A stretch of DNA of 64,000 nt from Winogradskyella schleiferi (GCF_013394655.1 NZ_CP053351.1:1704501-1768500); one strand, 5' to 3'; counted from the first letter of the stretch, positions 1-9,081 are shown. The notes: a model not told the origin generated them from the sequence alone. Program-made: numbers and translations.

Positions 1-88
1 ATATTTTCATGAAAAAGGTTGTAACTAATTGATTTTAGCAAAAATAAGATAAATAGCTTGAAATTTTTCTTACAATAAGATTGAAATT

Positions 89-424
89 TTATATTTTTTC
101 ATCAATTATAGCACTGTCAATAATTGCTTTAGGTTTATCTTGAATCTCTTGATCTGTTTGCTCTAATGGTTCAGTCTCCTCAATTTCTGAAGTAGTGTTT
201 ACACTTTTATATATGGTTAAACCCAATGAAATTATGACTAAAAGAAAAATATATTGAATAGGTTTTATTTTGGATTGCTCTTTTTTTGAAAGAAACAGTA
301 GTATCAAACCACTTATAAAAGCAATAATTATTGGTATAATAGAGAAATTAGAGAATTTAGTAGTCGCTAATATGGTTGCTGCTAATGCTGAAATAAGTCC
401 AACTATGATTACTATTTTTTTCAT
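89..424 (-). CDS. Small three-helix membrane protein, unknown function
   Basis: About 111 residues starting MKKIVIIVG, with three hydrophobic segments (roughly residues 3-20, 28-44 and 58-75) and an acidic, Thr/Glu/Gln-rich C-terminal tail. The frame stays open upstream to 553, but I prefer the ATG at 424 because AAAGGG precedes it and the first transmembrane segment follows directly; the extension is not membrane-like. I recognise no family. It is transcribed away from tRNA-Ser and lies outside the island. It appears to be a real gene because the hydrophobic pattern is regular, but its function is unknown. Confidence 0.55.
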   Translation of the reverse strand: MKKIVIIVGLISALAATILATTKFSNFSIIPIIIAFISGLILLFLSKKEQSKIKPIQYIFLLVIISLGLTIYKSVNTTSEIEETEPLEQTDQEIQDKPKAIIDSAIIDEKI

Positions 425-571
425 GCCCTTTAAGTTTTGTGCTAATTTAATGCGTTCAATAATTATGTCAGCATTTATTGTGCCGAAAAATACAATTTGG
501 ATTAAAATGGGATTGATTTTAACATTGAAAAAATGGAGTCCATTTTTTTTCAAAAAAACTACTTAAAAACT

Positions 572-602
572 TTTGGGAACAACAAAAAGGATTCTATATT
601 TG
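572..602 (+). promoter_or_regulatory. Bacteroidota-type promoter of tRNA-Ser
   Basis: TTTG at 572-575 and TATATTTG at 595-602 are 19 bp apart. This fits the TTTG-N19/21-TAnnTTTG consensus of the Bacteroidota primary sigma factor. The tRNA begins 11 bp downstream. Confidence 0.75.
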
Positions 603-613
603 CACCCGCTAAA

Positions 614-698
614 GGAGAAATGGCAGAGTGGTCGAATGCGGCAGTCTTGAAAACTGTTGAGGGTCACACCTCCGGGGGTTCGAATCCCTCTTTCTCCG
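614..698 (+). tRNA. tRNA-Ser (anticodon UGA)
   Basis: The 85-nt sequence folds as a class II tRNA. The acceptor arms are 614-620 and 691-697. The anticodon stem GCAGT/ACTGT (641-645, 653-657) encloses loop CTTGAAA with anticodon TGA at 648-650, then comes a long variable arm and a GGTTCGAAT T-loop. G698 is the discriminator and CCA is not encoded. Its 3' end is the likely attachment site of the adjacent integrative element. Confidence 0.96.
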
Positions 699-699
699 C
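687..699 (+). repeat. attL core: 3' end of tRNA-Ser
   Basis: CCTCTTTCTCCGC at the tRNA 3' end is repeated exactly at 22394-22406 in the same orientation. With the integrase gene starting 240 bp away, this is the expected duplication left by a tyrosine integrase that inserts into a tRNA gene. Confidence 0.75.
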
Positions 700-721
700 G
701 AAAAGTCCTACAAATGGCACC

Positions 722-757
722 AAAAACCCTCTAAACAATTGATTTAGAGGGTTTTTT
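722..757 (+). terminator. Rho-independent terminator after tRNA-Ser, probably supplied by the element
   Basis: The stem AACCCTCTAAA / TTTAGAGGGTT is followed by a T-run. It lies inside the left att boundary, so it probably came with the island. The presumed native terminator now lies at 22413. Confidence 0.8.
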
Positions 758-793
758 ATTTTACATGATTTCATTTGATATCAAATAATATCA

Positions 794-821
794 GTTAAAA
801 AGGGGCTAATTCGGTGTAACT
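794..821 (+). repeat. Left copy of 28-bp island-end direct repeat
   Basis: These 28 bases match 22307-22334 at 26 positions, in the same orientation. Both copies contain CTAATTCGGTGT. The copy lies about 95 bp inside attL and 118 bp before the integrase start. Sub-terminal repeats like this often serve as integrase arm-type binding sites; that role is inferred. Confidence 0.7.
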
Positions 822-938
822 TGGATGTCTAAAAAAAGTTCCACCAGAAGCATATAAACAATTGAATATAAGTATTTTAACTTTGATTTAAAGTTGATTT
901 ATTTTAGTATATTGGTGGAAATCGGGAAACAATTAATT

Positions 939-2150
939 ATGTCACTATCAATTTCACTTTTATTTTATATCAAAAAAAGCAAGGCAGATGTCACTGGAAA
1001 GACGAATATATACTTAAGAATAACGCTTGACGGCTGTCGGACAGAATTCAGTGTACACCGCAAAATTAGGATAGATTGGTGGAATTCCAGAACTCAATTA
1101 GCAATGGGTAATTCGCCAGAAGCCCAAAATATCAATCAACATTTGAGTATTCTACGTAATAAAGTTTACTCAATTCAACAGAATTTTGAAAGAGATAATG
1201 AGACTTATTCAGCGACAGATATTAGAGATGTATTAATCGGAAAAGACAAATCCAAAAAATTGGTACTTGAGATATTCCAGGAACATAACGATGAAGTTGA
1301 AAGTTTAATCGGAAAAGATTTTGCTACAGGAACTGCTGAACGGTATCGCACTTGCAAAAAACACGTAGCAGATTATATAAAGAAGAAATACAACAAAAAT
1401 GATATTCCTGTACAGGATGTAGACCATCAATTCATTACGGGGTTAGAATACTATCTCAAGACGACTCGCAAGTGTGCACACAACTCAGCCATTAAGTATA
1501 TAACTAACTTTAAAAAGATTATTCGAATTGCTCACGCTAATGATTGGATAGATAAAGATCCTTTCTTGCATTGGAAAGCTAAACTGAAAATTGTGGAACG
1601 TGAATTTCTAACTGAGGAAGAAATTCAAAAAATTATAGATCTCGATTTGAAAATGGAACGGCTCGACCAAGTACGTGATATTTTTATATTCTGTTGTTTT
1701 ACTGGTCTAGCATATGCAGATGTCAAAAAACTGAATAGAGGCGATATTAGTGTGGGTACAGATGGTGTAGAGTGGGTGAAAACGAAAAGATCAAAGACGG
1801 ATACTCGAAGCAATATACCAATTCTACCCATTGCTAAAGTTATCGTTGACAAATATAAAGACAACGAGCTACTGAAAGAAAAAGATTTGGTTCTACCAGT
1901 TCTTAGCAATCAAAAAATGAACGCCTATATCAAAGAGATTGCCACATTGGCGGGCATTACGAAGAATCTTACCTTTCATTTAGCACGACATACTTTTGCG
2001 ACTACAGTAACTCTAACCAATGGTGTTCCAATAGAGTCAGTTAGTAAAATGTTAGGGCATACCAACCTTAAAACAACACAACATTATGCTAAGATTTTAG
2101 ATATGAAAGTTAGCAAGGATATGGCTCTTTTAAGATCAAAATTTCAGTAA
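939..2150 (+). CDS. Tyrosine recombinase / site-specific integrase
   Basis: This is a 403-residue phage-integrase-fold recombinase of the Bacteroidota transposon type. An N-terminal arm-binding region starts SLSISLLFYIKKSKAD, followed by a SAM-like core-binding domain (about residues 105-200) and the catalytic domain (about 210-395). Catalytic residues are visible: Arg in CCFTGLAYAD context, HLARHTFAT with the RxxH pair, LGHTNLKTTQHYAK with the second His and the nucleophile Tyr. An open frame begins at 894 with TTG; I chose the ATG at 939, where the family-like sequence starts. Its place just downstream of tRNA-Ser and the matching repeat at 22.4 kb mark it as the island integrase. It ends 4 bp before the convergent neighbour. 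Confidence 0.93.
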   Translation: MSLSISLLFYIKKSKADVTGKTNIYLRITLDGCRTEFSVHRKIRIDWWNSRTQLAMGNSPEAQNINQHLSILRNKVYSIQQNFERDNETYSATDIRDVLIGKDKSKKLVLEIFQEHNDEVESLIGKDFATGTAERYRTCKKHVADYIKKKYNKNDIPVQDVDHQFITGLEYYLKTTRKCAHNSAIKYITNFKKIIRIAHANDWIDKDPFLHWKAKLKIVEREFLTEEEIQKIIDLDLKMERLDQVRDIFIFCCFTGLAYADVKKLNRGDISVGTDGVEWVKTKRSKTDTRSNIPILPIAKVIVDKYKDNELLKEKDLVLPVLSNQKMNAYIKEIATLAGITKNLTFHLARHTFATTVTLTNGVPIESVSKMLGHTNLKTTQHYAKILDMKVSKDMALLRSKFQ

Positions 2151-2154
2151 GGAT

Positions 2155-2817
2155 CTAAAGTGGCTTTCCATAATCTTTGTTGTTTTTGCGCAATATTATA
2201 TCCACATAGCCATTTATTGGACTGGTCAATTTTTCTTTTTCTGCCATAAAACCATTTTTTACAAAATTTGTGGCTGCCGTTTTCCAGTTTTTTATGTTTA
2301 GACCATTGCTCAATTTCCAGTTTTTGATTTGATAATAGGCAAAGAATTTTCTGCCCTCTATTTCCGGCCAATTGTTTTCTTTAAAAAAATTTAAAACAAC
2401 CAGTTCATTTTTTGGCCTTGCCAGTTTATTATAGTTTTTATTTATTTTATGTTTATAAGAAGATACCAAATTTTGGCGTGGTCCTGGGACGGTCATGGCC
2501 AAATTTTGGACTGGTAGGTCACAAAAAATGGACATCTTAATTATGGATCCTCTTGTAGGATGGTACGATGGAAAGTATTGTAAATAGTTCCAATCGTTTA
2601 AATCCTTGACGAAGTTGTGATAGGTTGTCTTTGACTTAATTTTTGCCCGCTCCATTATAAGTTCTCGATTAATCGTGATTGTTGTTTTGAAAAACTCCTT
2701 GTTCCACTTTCGGAAGAACGCCAAATACAATGTAATGTGCCCCTGTTTTATGCGAGTGTCATTATGAAACCGCTCAAACGCCCTATTGAGTTGGACGATA
2801 TAATTCACCTTTTCCAT
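2155..2817 (-). CDS. Winged-helix-like protein of mobilizable elements
   Basis: This is a 220-residue protein. Its N-terminal ~100 residues (VNYIVQLNRAFERF ... SKTTYHNFVKDLNDWNYL) resemble the helix-turn-helix proteins that accompany integrase and BtgA genes in Bacteroidota elements. The rest is basic, with repeated Asn/Lys/Trp motifs. The start ATG overlaps the end of the upstream btgA-like gene by 13 bp, so the two are probably translationally coupled. A role in replication or regulation of the element is plausible but not shown; I cannot assign a precise family. Confidence 0.7.
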   Translation of the reverse strand: MEKVNYIVQLNRAFERFHNDTRIKQGHITLYLAFFRKWNKEFFKTTITINRELIMERAKIKSKTTYHNFVKDLNDWNYLQYFPSYHPTRGSIIKMSIFCDLPVQNLAMTVPGPRQNLVSSYKHKINKNYNKLARPKNELVVLNFFKENNWPEIEGRKFFAYYQIKNWKLSNGLNIKNWKTAATNFVKNGFMAEKEKLTSPINGYVDIILRKNNKDYGKPL

Positions 2818-3200
2818 TTAAACCCTTTTTTAGATTGTGTTTCCTTGTTTCTATTTTCAAATTTCGCTTTAACCTCTTCAGGACTTTTTGCTGTCAGAAG
2901 TTGTTTTTTAACAGGTTTTATTTCTACAAATAGCGATTGTAACATTGCAGTAGTTGGTTTGGTCTGGGATTTTTCCATATCTCTCATTATTGCGATGACC
3001 GCATTGATTCTTTTGAGCAACTTGGCTTCGATGGTTCTTCCGGTCGGACCTAATTTCTCCTTTGGCGATATTTCATTATAGAAGAAAAAATCGAGCATTG
3101 TGGACATTGCCTCGGTATGAGATTTGAAGTGAGTGCGTGAAAATGTCTGGAAACGTTTTGCAGTTTCCTTTTTAAATCTGATCCCTGTAAATGTGTCCAT
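2805..3200 (-). CDS. btgA: BfmA/BtgA-like mobilization protein
   Basis: This is a 131-residue basic protein. Its N-terminus (TGIRFKKETAKRFQTFSR ... SHTEAMSTMLDFF) resembles the ribbon-helix-helix-like start of BfmA/BtgA accessory mobilization proteins of Bacteroides elements. A coiled-coil-like middle and a Lys-rich tail follow. Such proteins bind near oriT and help a relaxase. No relaxase gene is present nearby, which is unusual and suggests that the element is defective or mobilised in trans. It is the first gene of a two-gene operon. Two 13-bp direct repeats lie just upstream. The family call rests on remembered motif similarity. Confidence 0.7.
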   Translation of the reverse strand: MDTFTGIRFKKETAKRFQTFSRTHFKSHTEAMSTMLDFFFYNEISPKEKLGPTGRTIEAKLLKRINAVIAIMRDMEKSQTKPTTAMLQSLFVEIKPVKKQLLTAKSPEEVKAKFENRNKETQSKKGFKWKR

Positions 3201-3210
3201 AATTGTCTGG

Positions 3211-3265
3211 TTTGTCGCAAATTATTCCCTAAAAATGCACATTTGAAGCTCGTTTGACGCAAATT
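3211..3265. repeat. Two 13-bp direct repeats upstream of btgA-like gene
   Basis: TTTGTCGCAAATT (3211-3223) and TTTGACGCAAATT (3253-3265) differ at one base and are 42 bp apart, which is close to four helical turns. They lie 11-65 bp before the btgA-like start. They could be operators or binding sites of an element protein. Confidence 0.5.
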
Positions 3266-4017
3266 GGTGATTATCAGTAAATTAAAATAATTATAAATCA
3301 CTGATTACCAACTGTTTGAAAACAAAATGGAATATGTAACATCGCAGCGCGTGTTACCCTCTTGCTATTCCATTCCTACATTTCATTTCGGTACTTTCAT
3401 ACTTTTTACCGAAAGCTAAAAAGCTCCTTCTTCATTATCCCTAGCTAACGATCTTTAACAGTGGTAAGTTGAAATATTTAAACTATTCTCAATGATACCA
3501 ACCAAGAATCGTTTTTTAAAGAGCTGACATTTAGTTAGAATAGAACAATAGTTAAGCCATATTATTTGGTTCAAAATGCTGTCAATTGGTTGCCATAATG
3601 GCATATATCCATATACTTATTATATCCAGAGCGTTTTCCTTTTCAAATGAACTTGATTAAGCAAAATTTTAAATCAATACCATTTTGTAGGAAAACAGCG
3701 AAAACAATGACTATTAGATTATTTTAATTCCACTTACTTCCCATAGAGCCTCGCTGTTACCTTTTCAGTAACAAACATTAAAATTCAGGATGAGTAAGGA
3801 CTTATAAAAGGGAGTTTGCGACCGGTTATGCAGTCTGTCTCGTTCTTAATTTTGAAACTTTGTGAATTGAAAGGGTGAAGTGATTTGTTTCTAAAGCGAA
3901 CGCTGTCACTTTTTCTGCGACGGGGTTCAAGATTGATTTAGTGAACCGCTTTTCTCGGAATGCAGCTTTTCGCAAAATGAAGAGGAATGTGGTGGAACGG
4001 GTTGTAATGACATGATA
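3266..4017. other. About 750-bp intergenic stretch, possibly oriT or relic
   Basis: I see no convincing gene here. The right part (about 3830-4015) looks less AT-rich than its surroundings. It contains a 43-codon open frame (3884-4015, plus strand, ending TGA) with no good start codon, which could be a relic of a deleted mobilization gene. An origin of transfer would be expected next to btgA, but I cannot identify a nick site. Confidence 0.35.
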
Positions 4018-5130
4018 CTATTTCACATCTAAAACCAATTCATAATGTGTACTTCTTCCTCCTCTAGTTGGAATAAATACACCCTTACCTACTAAATCTT
4101 GAAGATCACGAGTGGCAGTAGCCTTTGAGGTTTTTGTGATACCTATATATTTACGAGCATTCATACCACCTTCAAAACCTTTTGGACCTTCTTCAAACAT
4201 GCGTTGAACTACACGCAATTGTCTTTCATTCAATTGCTCATTAAATCGATCGAAAAAGCGAGCTTTTTTTAAAGTAAAAGCAACTTCTTGTGTGGTTTGC
4301 CATTGGGCAATAAGAACAGTTTTAACGAAATAGGACATCCACTCCGATATGTCATTTGATTGTTGCGCTTTTTCAAGATGGAAGTAATACGATTTTTTGT
4401 CGGCTTCAATACCTCTCGACAGACTTATTAAAATGGGTCTGTTTAAATATTGGGACAATGCTTTTTCAGAAATACATCTTCCCAAACGCCCATTTCCATC
4501 TTCAAAGGGGTGAATGCTCTCAAAATATAAATGGGCAATTGCCGACCTTATAATTGGTTTTTTAATAGGGTGCTTTCCCGATGGACTACTATCATTGAAC
4601 CATTGAAGAAATTGCTTCACTTCAATTGGTACCGAATCGGATGGTGGTGCTTCAAAATGTATTTTCTGTTTTCCAAGAGCTCCAGAAATTACCTGCATCG
4701 GCTCTTTATGGGTTCGCCAAGTTCCTACTAGGACATCATTTGCTCCCATCATGAGGGATGCATGCCAAGCAAAAAGTTTTTCTTGTGTCAACGGCTCTGA
4801 AAAAGTCTCTCGAACATCCATTAGTAAAGCCGCCATTCCTGTTGCCCGCTGGTCTGAAACATCATTCTTTGGTATATTGAGTCCAAGATTGTTTCTTACA
4901 GAAGATTTTACATCCTCACGCTCAAGATATTCTCCTTCAATTTCTGATGACTTAATCGCTTCATCGACAATTGTTTGTATAACCGTTTCAAGTTGTTCAC
5001 CTCGGTTTAAGCCTTCTAAATATCCTTCTAATTGCCCTGTTCGGGACATATAGTCAAATAATAATCCTTCTACGTTTTCTAACGAATACGTGAAGTTGGG
5101 CCATTCCGGTTTCTGCCAGTTATAAATCAT
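4018..5130 (-). CDS. Fic family protein (DUF4172-type N-terminus, C-terminal winged helix)
   Basis: This 370-residue protein probably transfers AMP or another nucleotide to hydroxyl side chains of target proteins. The start MIYNWQKPEWPNF is typical of the DUF4172 N-terminal domain. The inhibitory motif SSEIEG (residues 61-66, [ST]xxxE[GN]) marks a class II, self-inhibited Fic. The catalytic loop HPFEDGNGRLGR lies at 207-218 with the catalytic His207. Residues about 310-370 resemble a winged helix (TKTSKATATRDLQDLVGKG), so it may bind DNA. An exact 9-bp inverted repeat flanks its promoter region, suggesting autoregulation. It stands alone between the mobilization module and the carbohydrate genes and is probably island cargo. 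Confidence 0.9.
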   Translation of the reverse strand: MIYNWQKPEWPNFTYSLENVEGLLFDYMSRTGQLEGYLEGLNRGEQLETVIQTIVDEAIKSSEIEGEYLEREDVKSSVRNNLGLNIPKNDVSDQRATGMAALLMDVRETFSEPLTQEKLFAWHASLMMGANDVLVGTWRTHKEPMQVISGALGKQKIHFEAPPSDSVPIEVKQFLQWFNDSSPSGKHPIKKPIIRSAIAHLYFESIHPFEDGNGRLGRCISEKALSQYLNRPILISLSRGIEADKKSYYFHLEKAQQSNDISEWMSYFVKTVLIAQWQTTQEVAFTLKKARFFDRFNEQLNERQLRVVQRMFEEGPKGFEGGMNARKYIGITKTSKATATRDLQDLVGKGVFIPTRGGRSTHYELVLDVK

Positions 5131-5132
5131 TA

Positions 5133-5205
5133 TGAGCCGATTAAAATATTTATTCAGCTCAAATATATTGATTTTTTGAGTTGATTAAGTTAATTTATCG
5201 GCTCA
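5133..5205. promoter_or_regulatory. Inverted repeat around the fic promoter (candidate operator)
   Basis: TGAGCCGAT (5133-5141) and ATCGGCTCA (5197-5205) form an exact 9-bp inverted repeat 55 bp apart. The first copy lies directly before the fic start codon. Partial copies occur between and beyond them (TGAGTTGATTA near 5177, AACTCGATTA near 5269). The Fic protein's own C-terminal winged helix is a candidate binder; that is inferred. Confidence 0.55.
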
Positions 5206-5447
5206 AGATTAAGTATTAATATAAAATAAATGCTCAATTAAAAAGTCAACTCGATTAAAAATAGTACAATAAATCGCATTTTGAGAATGAAGCACTCATT
5301 CAAAACTTTCAAAAATTTAGTATTAAAAGAAACTCCCAAACCAAAATTGTAATTGGAAATTCTTTCGTGTCACATAAAAGAACACATCACATCTTCCTTC
5401 GCAATAAACATTACAAAGTAGAAATGATGTATTGGCTAACTTAATTA
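5206..5447. other. AT-rich intergenic region between GH172 gene and fic
   Basis: Together with the operator region this forms a 317-bp gap between the end of the carbohydrate operon and fic. No gene, strong hairpin or tRNA is visible. Confidence 0.5.
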
Positions 5448-7532
5448 TTATAACTTTTTAAATTCAAAATAATCAATCCATAAATTTTGAGGGAACATAT
5501 CATTTTTTCTTAGATTGAAATCAATAACTTGTGTTCCATTATCTAAATTCACGGTTCCTAACTTTATCCTCTCTGTGTATTTAGTATCTTTTGAAGATTT
5601 AAAATCTATACTTTTTAGTTTTTGATTGTTGATACTGATCTCAAAAATACCACCTTCTGGTTGTTTTATGATATTTGCATAGACTTCAAATTGTCCTGAT
5701 TTGTCCGAGTCAAATTCTGTTTTTAACTTGTTCTCTTTATCTTTCTGAGCCGCCCAAAACAGAACCTTATGCCCACTCACAGTTTTATAAAGAGATTCAT
5801 GGGCAAACACATCAATCGAGCCCCAACCACCAAAATTTTCTGCAATCTTTAAGGTTTCTGCCTCTAAAACATTGGGCTCCCTAAATACTTCAAATGGAAT
5901 TTCATAACCATAAAGTTCATCAGCAGGTGTAGCTTTAATGGGATCTTTTCCATTCGCATCCAAATACCAATACACCACAGTGGCGTATTGCGTTGGCCAA
6001 TCATTGGCAAAATATTTCTCCATATAGCCCTCAAATGACTTTTGGAAAGGAATATTATCAATCACCTGCCATCTGTTGACCGCTTGATAGCCCATATTAT
6101 CGCTATCTATGGACTGACTATGGAATGCCTGCTCAAATAGAGACGGATTGCCCCAAGCATAGCCAAAGTAATCTTCGGTTCCCGTTCCAAACGTCGATGG
6201 AAAAGTCTCACCATCAATGAAAAACTTTTCATCACCTTCTCCCCACCAATGATGGCCTTCTCCAGCATTAGTGTTACCGCCTCCTTTTGGATTCCAAAGC
6301 GATAAAGAAGCTCCTAAAAATCGACCTTTGCCTTGTGTTTTTAACATTAACCAATCTGGCCAACGTTCCTTTTTAATAGGTTCAAGATCACGGTGCCATT
6401 TGGCATGAAATCTGGCATAATTGTCTTCATCACCCATGAGTTCTTCCTGTCCAATTTCCAAGGAAACGGTGACTGGAAATCCGGAATAATTGTGCACACT
6501 AATTTTTGCGCCATCTAAAAACGGCATGTACCAATAACTGTACATCCATTCATAGGTCATTCCCATAGGCAAGGTTTTGTAAATATTATAACCCGGTGCA
6601 GAGCCAAAGAAATCACCAATTGGCGACCATACCGAAGGGTTTACTTCACCATCCCAAGAAATCTCTAAAATAGTTTTTCTTAACACTTCATCTAAATTGT
6701 CTTTATTAGCACCTTCAATCTTTGCTTTTAAGCTTCCAATAGCACCTTTACCATTCAAATCAAAAGCGATTTCTCTTGCGCCACTTTCTAAAGTCAATTC
6801 TTTTGTAGAAATATTCAATTTTGAATTATAAGGGTTTTCGCCCATTTTTTGTCCGAAGAAGGTGTTTACCAAAGATAACGCATTTTTAGCTTCGTCATTC
6901 AAATTTGGATTGAACTTCTCAACAATTGCATCATCCTGAAAGGTAATATAATTAAAATGGTAATACTGACCCCAACCCGGTTCAGCAACCACTTTGCAAC
7001 TTTTTTGATACGTTATAGGCACATAATTATTGAAGCCCTTAGCATCGGTTTCATAGACCAATTCAGAAAAGTCAAAGGCTGGGATACTTGGACTAAAATA
7101 ATCAATGAATGACTCGCTCACTATTGGTGTTTCACTGCCATCTATATAAATGTTGACTTTACCTTGGCTAGGGTTTGCTGACCAGATACGGACAATAGCG
7201 CCTGGTCCGGTCATTTCCGCCAATACCTCATTATCGGCTTCTTTTCTAATAAACTGCGGACTGAAGCCATCGTTATTTGCTGACCAATTAATAAACTTAC
7301 CTGTTATGGAATCCACTTTACTTTTACGGTCATAACTTGCCCACATTTCACTTTTTTCATCTTCATTTGGTAATGTTGCCAAAGCTTTTAAATCGGTTAA
7401 CCTATTGACCAATGATGTGTACGTGATGTTTTTATCTGTTTTTGTTACATTTTCGTCTTTACAGGAAATGATAAATACTATGAAAAATACACTTACTCTA
7501 AAACTCAGTTTACTAACTATTGATGGCTTCAT
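5448..7532 (-). CDS. GH172 (DUF2961) glycosidase lipoprotein with extra C-terminal domain
   Basis: This 694-residue surface or periplasmic lipoprotein has lipobox IISC with Cys24. GH172 contains difructose-anhydride synthases and D-arabinofuranosidases. The conserved block GEGDEKFFIDG ... GTGTEDYFG spans about 431-457. The two glutamates (E432 and E453) are 21 residues apart, as I recall for the characterised GH172 catalytic pair. It is longer than its paralogues: an insert lies at about 190-290 and a beta-rich, CBM-like domain at about 560-694 (EVYANIIKQPEGG ... WIDYFEFKKL). It is the last gene of a three-gene run, starting 2 bp after the sulfatase stop. The substrate is inferred to be a furanoside such as D-arabinan. 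Confidence 0.9.
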   Translation of the reverse strand: MKPSIVSKLSFRVSVFFIVFIISCKDENVTKTDKNITYTSLVNRLTDLKALATLPNEDEKSEMWASYDRKSKVDSITGKFINWSANNDGFSPQFIRKEADNEVLAEMTGPGAIVRIWSANPSQGKVNIYIDGSETPIVSESFIDYFSPSIPAFDFSELVYETDAKGFNNYVPITYQKSCKVVAEPGWGQYYHFNYITFQDDAIVEKFNPNLNDEAKNALSLVNTFFGQKMGENPYNSKLNISTKELTLESGAREIAFDLNGKGAIGSLKAKIEGANKDNLDEVLRKTILEISWDGEVNPSVWSPIGDFFGSAPGYNIYKTLPMGMTYEWMYSYWYMPFLDGAKISVHNYSGFPVTVSLEIGQEELMGDEDNYARFHAKWHRDLEPIKKERWPDWLMLKTQGKGRFLGASLSLWNPKGGGNTNAGEGHHWWGEGDEKFFIDGETFPSTFGTGTEDYFGYAWGNPSLFEQAFHSQSIDSDNMGYQAVNRWQVIDNIPFQKSFEGYMEKYFANDWPTQYATVVYWYLDANGKDPIKATPADELYGYEIPFEVFREPNVLEAETLKIAENFGGWGSIDVFAHESLYKTVSGHKVLFWAAQKDKENKLKTEFDSDKSGQFEVYANIIKQPEGGIFEISINNQKLKSIDFKSSKDTKYTERIKLGTVNLDNGTQVIDFNLRKNDMFPQNLWIDYFEFKKL

Positions 7533-7534
7533 TA

Positions 7535-9076
7535 TTATTGTTTTTTTGTTATTATTTCCTTTAAGAGTGCTTCCATTTCTGCAACCACTTTCGGGTTTTG
7601 GTTATACACATTTGTACTTTCATAAGGATCAGTCTCCAAATTGTACAATTGTGCCATAGCAGCTGTTTCCTTTATTTGTCCATCTTCAATATCACTATTG
7701 ATTTCTTCCGTAAAAGGAAATGCCGCAGCACCACCAAAATCATGGTCTCCCAAATGTTTGGCACCAAAACCACCTCCACCTTGCGCAGGAATGAACATCC
7801 ATTTACCCTTACGAAGTGATAAATGATTTCGAGAACCTGCAGCAATAACCATGTTTTCACGAATAGGTTCCTTAGGATCTCCTATAAGTGCGGGTAACAT
7901 ATTCACACTATCTGGACCTTCATCTTTTTTAGGTTGATAGCCAATAACCGCAGCCAAAGTAGCAAACAGATCCACATTTGAAAACATTTGATCTGAGGTC
8001 GATCCCGGAACAATTTTTCCCGGCCATCGTGCAATAAAAGGTACTCTGTGGCCGCCTTCCCAAGCGTCAAATTTAAAACCTAAATAAGCACCATTCGCGT
8101 GATGACCTGCTTCACGAGCAAATTGACCACCTCTATTAAGCATACCGCCATTATCACTTGTGAAAATCACTAAGGTATTATCTGAAATGCCTTCTTCATC
8201 TAAAGTGTTCATAATTTCAGAAAGCATCCAATCCAATTCGTGGATAAAATCGCCATAAGGTCCCGCTTCACTTGTACCGATAAAACGTGGTGCAGGCGTA
8301 AATGGATGGTGGATATTGGTTGTAGCGAAATACAGGAAGAATGGTTTTTCCTTATGCGCTTTTATCCATTCCACAGCCTTTTCCTTTAAAGTCGTGCCGA
8401 CCATTCTATCATTGTAATTTTGATGCGCTGCCTTGGCACCGCCAATTTCGTCAATGCCCATTTTTTCATCAAAAAAGCGTGTTTCGGCCTTTTTCCCATA
8501 CACAAAAGGATCTTCGGGTACAAGACCCACCACATCATGGTTTTCTACATAAACAAAAGGAGGATGGCTGTTTAGGATAGGCACGCCAAAATAGTAATCA
8601 AAGCCAAGTTCCAATGGCCCGGGTTTTAAGGGTTTGTTCCAGTCAACGGGACTTTCATTGCCAAAACCTAAATGCCATTTACCTATGATGGCAGTTTGGT
8701 AGTCTGCTTTTTTCATCAAACTTCCCAAGGTCATTCGATCCGTTTCGATTTGTATAGGTGTTTTGAGGAAAATGGGATAATACAAATTGCTTCTTGCAGG
8801 ATAACGCCCTGTAATCAACGCATATCTTGAAGGGGAGCATACGGCTGAGGCCGAATGAAAATCAGTAAAACGCTTACCTTGGACAGCTAGTTTATTGATG
8901 TTTGGTGTCTTGACCTTAGTGGCGCCTTGAACACCAATATCACCATATCCCAAATCGTCAACATTGATAATGATGATATTGGGTTTTTCGGTTTGTGAAT
9001 ACCCAAAAGAAAATGTAAACAACATGAGTACAATGATCCATCTTAATTTTGAATTTGCTGATTTTGAATGTTCCAT
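7535..9076 (-). CDS. Secreted S1-family sulfatase
   Basis: This 513-residue formylglycine-dependent sulfatase has an N-terminal signal peptide (hydrophobic IIVLMLFTFSFGYS, about residues 13-27). Metal-binding DD lies at 40-41. The maturation motif CSPSR at 80-84 has Cys80 as the residue converted to formylglycine. IGKWHLG and TSDNGG motifs follow as expected. It removes sulfate esters from a glycan, making it accessible to the neighbouring GH172 enzymes. It lies 5 bp after the upstream GH172 gene and 2 bp before the next, so the three form one transcript. The S1 subfamily and position specificity cannot be told from the sequence alone. Confidence 0.95.
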   Translation of the reverse strand: MEHSKSANSKLRWIIVLMLFTFSFGYSQTEKPNIIIINVDDLGYGDIGVQGATKVKTPNINKLAVQGKRFTDFHSASAVCSPSRYALITGRYPARSNLYYPIFLKTPIQIETDRMTLGSLMKKADYQTAIIGKWHLGFGNESPVDWNKPLKPGPLELGFDYYFGVPILNSHPPFVYVENHDVVGLVPEDPFVYGKKAETRFFDEKMGIDEIGGAKAAHQNYNDRMVGTTLKEKAVEWIKAHKEKPFFLYFATTNIHHPFTPAPRFIGTSEAGPYGDFIHELDWMLSEIMNTLDEEGISDNTLVIFTSDNGGMLNRGGQFAREAGHHANGAYLGFKFDAWEGGHRVPFIARWPGKIVPGSTSDQMFSNVDLFATLAAVIGYQPKKDEGPDSVNMLPALIGDPKEPIRENMVIAAGSRNHLSLRKGKWMFIPAQGGGGFGAKHLGDHDFGGAAAFPFTEEINSDIEDGQIKETAAMAQLYNLETDPYESTNVYNQNPKVVAEMEALLKEIITKKQ

Positions 9077-9081
9077 CCTAT

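Noticed and set aside
425..553. N-terminal extension of the first membrane protein
   Set aside because: The extra 43 residues do not look like the start of a membrane protein, and a ribosome-binding-like AAAGGG precedes the internal ATG at 424.
3050..3301. Alternative minus-strand frame over the btgA-like gene
   Set aside because: It overlaps the BtgA-like frame out of phase, lacks recognisable motifs and would need a start inside the repeat region.
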